Source of the DNA: Methylomonas rhizoryzae
Lineage (GTDB): Bacteria; Pseudomonadota; Gammaproteobacteria; Methylococcales; Methylomonadaceae
DNA: 64,000 nucleotides
Assembly: GCF_008632455.1 (NCBI RefSeq)
Contig: NZ_CP043929.1
Location: 806,001 to 870,000, forward strand
Direction: 5' to 3'
Shown here piece after piece: positions 61,884-64,000 of the stretch; the first letter of the stretch is position 1, and the number at the start of each line of letters is the position of its first letter. The translations under genes were made by a program, and so were the position numbers. The notes under the pieces were generated by a model. The model searched no databases, had not been told where the DNA came from, and saw only the letters and a program-made list of their open reading frames with translations.

Positions 61884-62963
61884 TCAATCGAAGCAATCGA
61901 AACTCATTTGTCCGCCCGGCGCGGGTTTGCGAAACAAATCGCAACGTAAAGCCGGTAGCGCCGTATGCAGTTGCGTGCGCTTGCTGATCAAGCGAAAGCG
62001 TTGGCCGATCAAGTCGGCGTAGGCACCGGTGCCGCGTAAGCGTTGATGAAAGCTGGGGTCGTAAACCTTGCCGTCCCGGCTGTCGCGTACCCGGTTCAGC
62101 AAGTGTTCGGCCTTCAGCGGATAGTGCTGCTGCAGCCATTCCCGGAATAAATCCGCTACCTCCAACGGCAAGCGCAGCAGAATGTATTCGGCGCTTTGCG
62201 CGCCGGCTTCGGCGGCGGAGCGGACGATGCGCTCGAGCTCCGGGTCGGTCAATACCGGTATGACCGGAGCGACCATGACGCCTACCGGAATGCCGGCGGC
62301 GCGCAGCCGGGTTACGGTTTGCAGTCGGCGCTGGGGTGCGGCGGCACGCGGCTCCAGTTTACGCGCCAATTCCCGCTCCAGACTGGTGATGGAGATGAAC
62401 ACCGAGGCCAGTCCTTGTGCCGCCATGTCCGCCAAAATATCGATATCGCGTTCGATCAGCGCGGATTTGCTGACGATGCTCACCGGATGACGGCATTCCG
62501 CCAAGACTTGCAATATCTGCCGCATGATGCCGAATTGCCGTTCCAAAGGCTGGTAAGGATCGGTATTGGTGCCCAAGGCCAAGGGAGCGCAGCGGTAGTT
62601 GCGCCGGCCGAGTTCGTCGCGCAAGATCGCGGCGGCGTCCGGTTTGACCAGAATGCGGGTTTCGAAATCCAAGCCGGCGGAATAGCCCAGGTAGGCGTGG
62701 CTGGGACGGGCGAAACAATAGATGCAGCCGTGTTCGCAACCTCGGTAAGGGTTGATGGAGCGGTCGAACGGGATGTCCGGCGATTGGTTGTAAGTGATCA
62801 GGCTGCGGCTGGTATCGACGATGGTCTCGGTCGCTAGCGGCGGCAAATCCGCGTCCAAACCGTTCCAGCCGTCGTCTTCCCAGCGTGTGGTTTGCTTTTC
62901 GAAGCGGCCGGCTGCGTTACTGACGCTGCCGCGGCCTTTATACACCAAGGGGCGCTTTGTCAT
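61884..62963 (-). CDS. radical SAM protein, PA0069/Rv2578c family
   Basis: 359 residues. The cluster motif C-E-H-G-C-I-Y-C-F-A-R-P (CxxxCxxC, about 93-104) binds the [4Fe-4S] used with S-adenosylmethionine. G-R-G-S-V-S-N near the start and Y-R-G-C-E-H-G mark the PA0069 group, related to SplB-type enzymes; the substrate is unknown. E-Y-I-L-L-R-L-P-L-E-V appears in its C-terminal half, as usual. Upstream of it, about 100 bases away on the same strand, is rpiA. Confidence 0.87.
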   Translation of the reverse strand: MTKRPLVYKGRGSVSNAAGRFEKQTTRWEDDGWNGLDADLPPLATETIVDTSRSLITYNQSPDIPFDRSINPYRGCEHGCIYCFARPSHAYLGYSAGLDFETRILVKPDAAAILRDELGRRNYRCAPLALGTNTDPYQPLERQFGIMRQILQVLAECRHPVSIVSKSALIERDIDILADMAAQGLASVFISITSLERELARKLEPRAAAPQRRLQTVTRLRAAGIPVGVMVAPVIPVLTDPELERIVRSAAEAGAQSAEYILLRLPLEVADLFREWLQQHYPLKAEHLLNRVRDSRDGKVYDPSFHQRLRGTGAYADLIGQRFRLISKRTQLHTALPALRCDLFRKPAPGGQMSFDCFD

Positions 62964-63064
62964 CGGTCGGCACGGCGGAAAACCGGTTTACCCAGGCCAG
63001 CAGGGCAAGCACGGTTCATTCCCGATCGCGAGGTGGGGTGGCCGGCGGCAAGTTACGGCTTGCT

Positions 63065-63766
63065 TCATTCCGGCCGGCGCGGCGGTACCCGCGGCAAGTC
63101 GCGGTGTTCCAGCACCGCGCCGTCTTGGCCGCAGAATACCGCGGTGGCCAGGTCGGCGAAGATGCCGTGTTCGGGGATGCCGGGCAGCGCGTTCAGACGG
63201 TCGTTCAGGGTCTTGCCGTCCAGTGCGGGATCGAATACGGTATCCAGCACCAAACTACCCGACGAAGTGACGAACAAGCCGTCGCCGTTGGCGCGCAACT
63301 TCGGTTGACCGCCGATTTGTTCCAAGCTGCGGCTAAGCAATTGCCAGGCAAACGGCAGCACTTCTATCGGGATAGGGAAGTTCTGGCCGATGCGTTCCAC
63401 GCGTTTGCTAGGATCTATCAATACCCAGAAGGCCTTGGCGGCTTTGGCCAGCAGTTTTTCCCGTACCAAGTCCGAGCCGCGGCCTTTCAACAAGGTCAGA
63501 TCCGGCGCGACTTCGTCGGCGCCGTCCACGTAAACGTCCAGCCGGCTGATATGTTCCATGCCGCGAATTTTGAGACCTAGCTGCTGGGCTTTTATTGCGC
63601 TGACCACCGAGCTGGATACGACTTCTAGCGCCAAGCCTTCCTGTTGCTGGCGGCGCGCCAGAGCTTCGATAAAAAAATTGGCGGTGGAACCTGTGCCTAA
63701 TCCGACCAGCATATCGGCTTGAATCAATTGGGCGGCATGTTCGGCGACGCGTTGTTTATCCTTCAT
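63065..63766 (-). CDS. rpiA: ribose-5-phosphate isomerase A
   Basis: 233 residues. G-L-G-T-G-S-T-A-N near the start, D-V-Y-V-D-G-A-D-E-V (catalytic Asp) and L-L-K-G-R-G-S-D-L-V-R-E-K (catalytic Glu/Lys) are seen. It interconverts ribose 5-phosphate and ribulose 5-phosphate in the pentose phosphate pathway, and in methanotrophs also feeds the ribulose monophosphate cycle. The tail P-R-V-P-P-R-R-P-E extends a little beyond other RpiA proteins. Its product ribulose 5-phosphate is also the substrate of KdsD encoded in this window. Confidence 0.95.
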   Translation of the reverse strand: MKDKQRVAEHAAQLIQADMLVGLGTGSTANFFIEALARRQQQEGLALEVVSSSVVSAIKAQQLGLKIRGMEHISRLDVYVDGADEVAPDLTLLKGRGSDLVREKLLAKAAKAFWVLIDPSKRVERIGQNFPIPIEVLPFAWQLLSRSLEQIGGQPKLRANGDGLFVTSSGSLVLDTVFDPALDGKTLNDRLNALPGIPEHGIFADLATAVFCGQDGAVLEHRDLPRVPPRRPE

Positions 63767-63788
63767 GGCGGGCTCCGGGCAAGAGGGT

Positions 63789-64000
63789 TTAGGATTCTAA
63801 TTGATTTAAGCGCTTTTCCAGGTCTTTGACTTTTTGCAACAATTCCGGCAGTTTAGCCAGCGCGGCCAATTCGCGCCAGATCACTTTGCGGTCTTTGGCC
63901 GGGCTGCCCCAGACTTGGCTGCCGGGCGCTATGTCTTGCGAGACGCCGCTGCGCGCCATCACCACCGCCCGACTACCTATTTTGACATGGTCCGCCACGC
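63789..64000 (-). CDS. lpxD: UDP-3-O-acylglucosamine N-acyltransferase, 3' end only
   Basis: The last 70 or so codons of a gene running off the right edge. The end of a left-handed hexapeptide helix is seen (V-K-I-G-S-R-A-V-V-M-A-R-S-G-V, then I-A-P-G-S-Q-V-W-G-S-P-A), followed by a C-terminal helical coil (L-P-E-L-L-Q-K-V-K-D-L-E-K-R). This layout is that of LpxD, which adds the N-linked acyl chain in lipid A synthesis. Another hexapeptide acyltransferase cannot be excluded from the fragment. Confidence 0.75.
   Translation of the reverse strand, partial: VADHVKIGSRAVVMARSGVSQDIAPGSQVWGSPAKDRKVIWRELAALAKLPELLQKVKDLEKRLNQLES

Noticed and set aside
1..64000. tRNA, rRNA, tmRNA genes and CRISPR arrays
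   Set aside because: I read for cloverleaf arms, CCA ends and regularly spaced direct repeats and saw none. A covariance search would be needed to exclude a diverged small RNA.

Overview
The window reads as a continuous piece of chromosome from a gammaproteobacterium. The gene orders mlaFEDB-murA-hisG-hisD, kdsD-kdsC-lptC-lptA-lptB-rpoN-hpf-rapZ, pilMNOPQ and minCDE are all typical of that class. The mix with a MauG-like di-heme peroxidase, a GH17-GT2 glucan synthase, NhaD and a Nif11-like protein reminds me of Methylococcales (Methylomonas-like methanotrophs). No methane-oxidation gene lies here, so that placement is inference.

Layout. 1-450: decayed Txe/YoeB-type toxin gene. 449-7337 (minus): lipoprotein, PhoA-type alkaline phosphatase, di-heme peroxidase, then moxR-DUF58. 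7432-9787 (plus): cysteine-tailed MarR regulator, ubiK, comM. 9853-14960 (minus): pilMNOPQ for type IV pili, divergent from mrcA (PBP1A). 17712-20751 (minus): rpmE, ampG, nhaD. 20906-23003 (plus): sulfite/nitrite reductase hemoprotein and DUF934. 23218-24593: an IS5-family element with CTAG target duplications, inserted exactly at the stop codon of ctpA. 24594-27399 (minus): ctpA and an EnvC-type factor. 27721-34349 (plus): a two-gene type III-like restriction-modification system with an oversized methyltransferase. Then mscL, and the minus-strand operon mlaFEDB-murA-hisG-hisD. 40772-46785 (plus): Kdo synthesis, LPS transport, sigma-54 and HPF/RapZ. 46817-50351: mgtE, minCDE and a small winged-helix protein. 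50366-53803: a structured RNA candidate, the GH17-GT2 membrane glucan synthase and a small exported protein. 53904-57365 (minus): Nif11-like protein, AAA+ ATPase and Fe-S oxidoreductase. 57598-61720 (plus): DUF6156-like protein, PAS-LuxR regulator and Aer-type chemoreceptor. 61884-64000 (minus): PA0069-type radical SAM protein, rpiA and the 3' end of lpxD.

Most of the window serves the cell envelope: peptidoglycan synthesis and remodelling (mrcA, murA, ampG, ctpA, envC), LPS (kdsD, kdsC, lptABC, lpxD), outer-membrane lipid asymmetry (mla), pili, division-site placement (min) and osmotic release (mscL). The accessory parts are the IS element, the restriction-modification pair, the Nif11/AAA/Fe-S group and the toxin remnant. 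The most unusual signals are the IS landing on the ctpA stop codon with a run of seven small hairpins behind its transposase, a palindromic repeat read in frame inside the methyltransferase gene, the 87-nt structured RNA candidate ahead of the glucan synthase, the four-cysteine MarR tail, and several textbook operons that lack expected members (mlaC, ptsN, a DUF58-linked transglutaminase).
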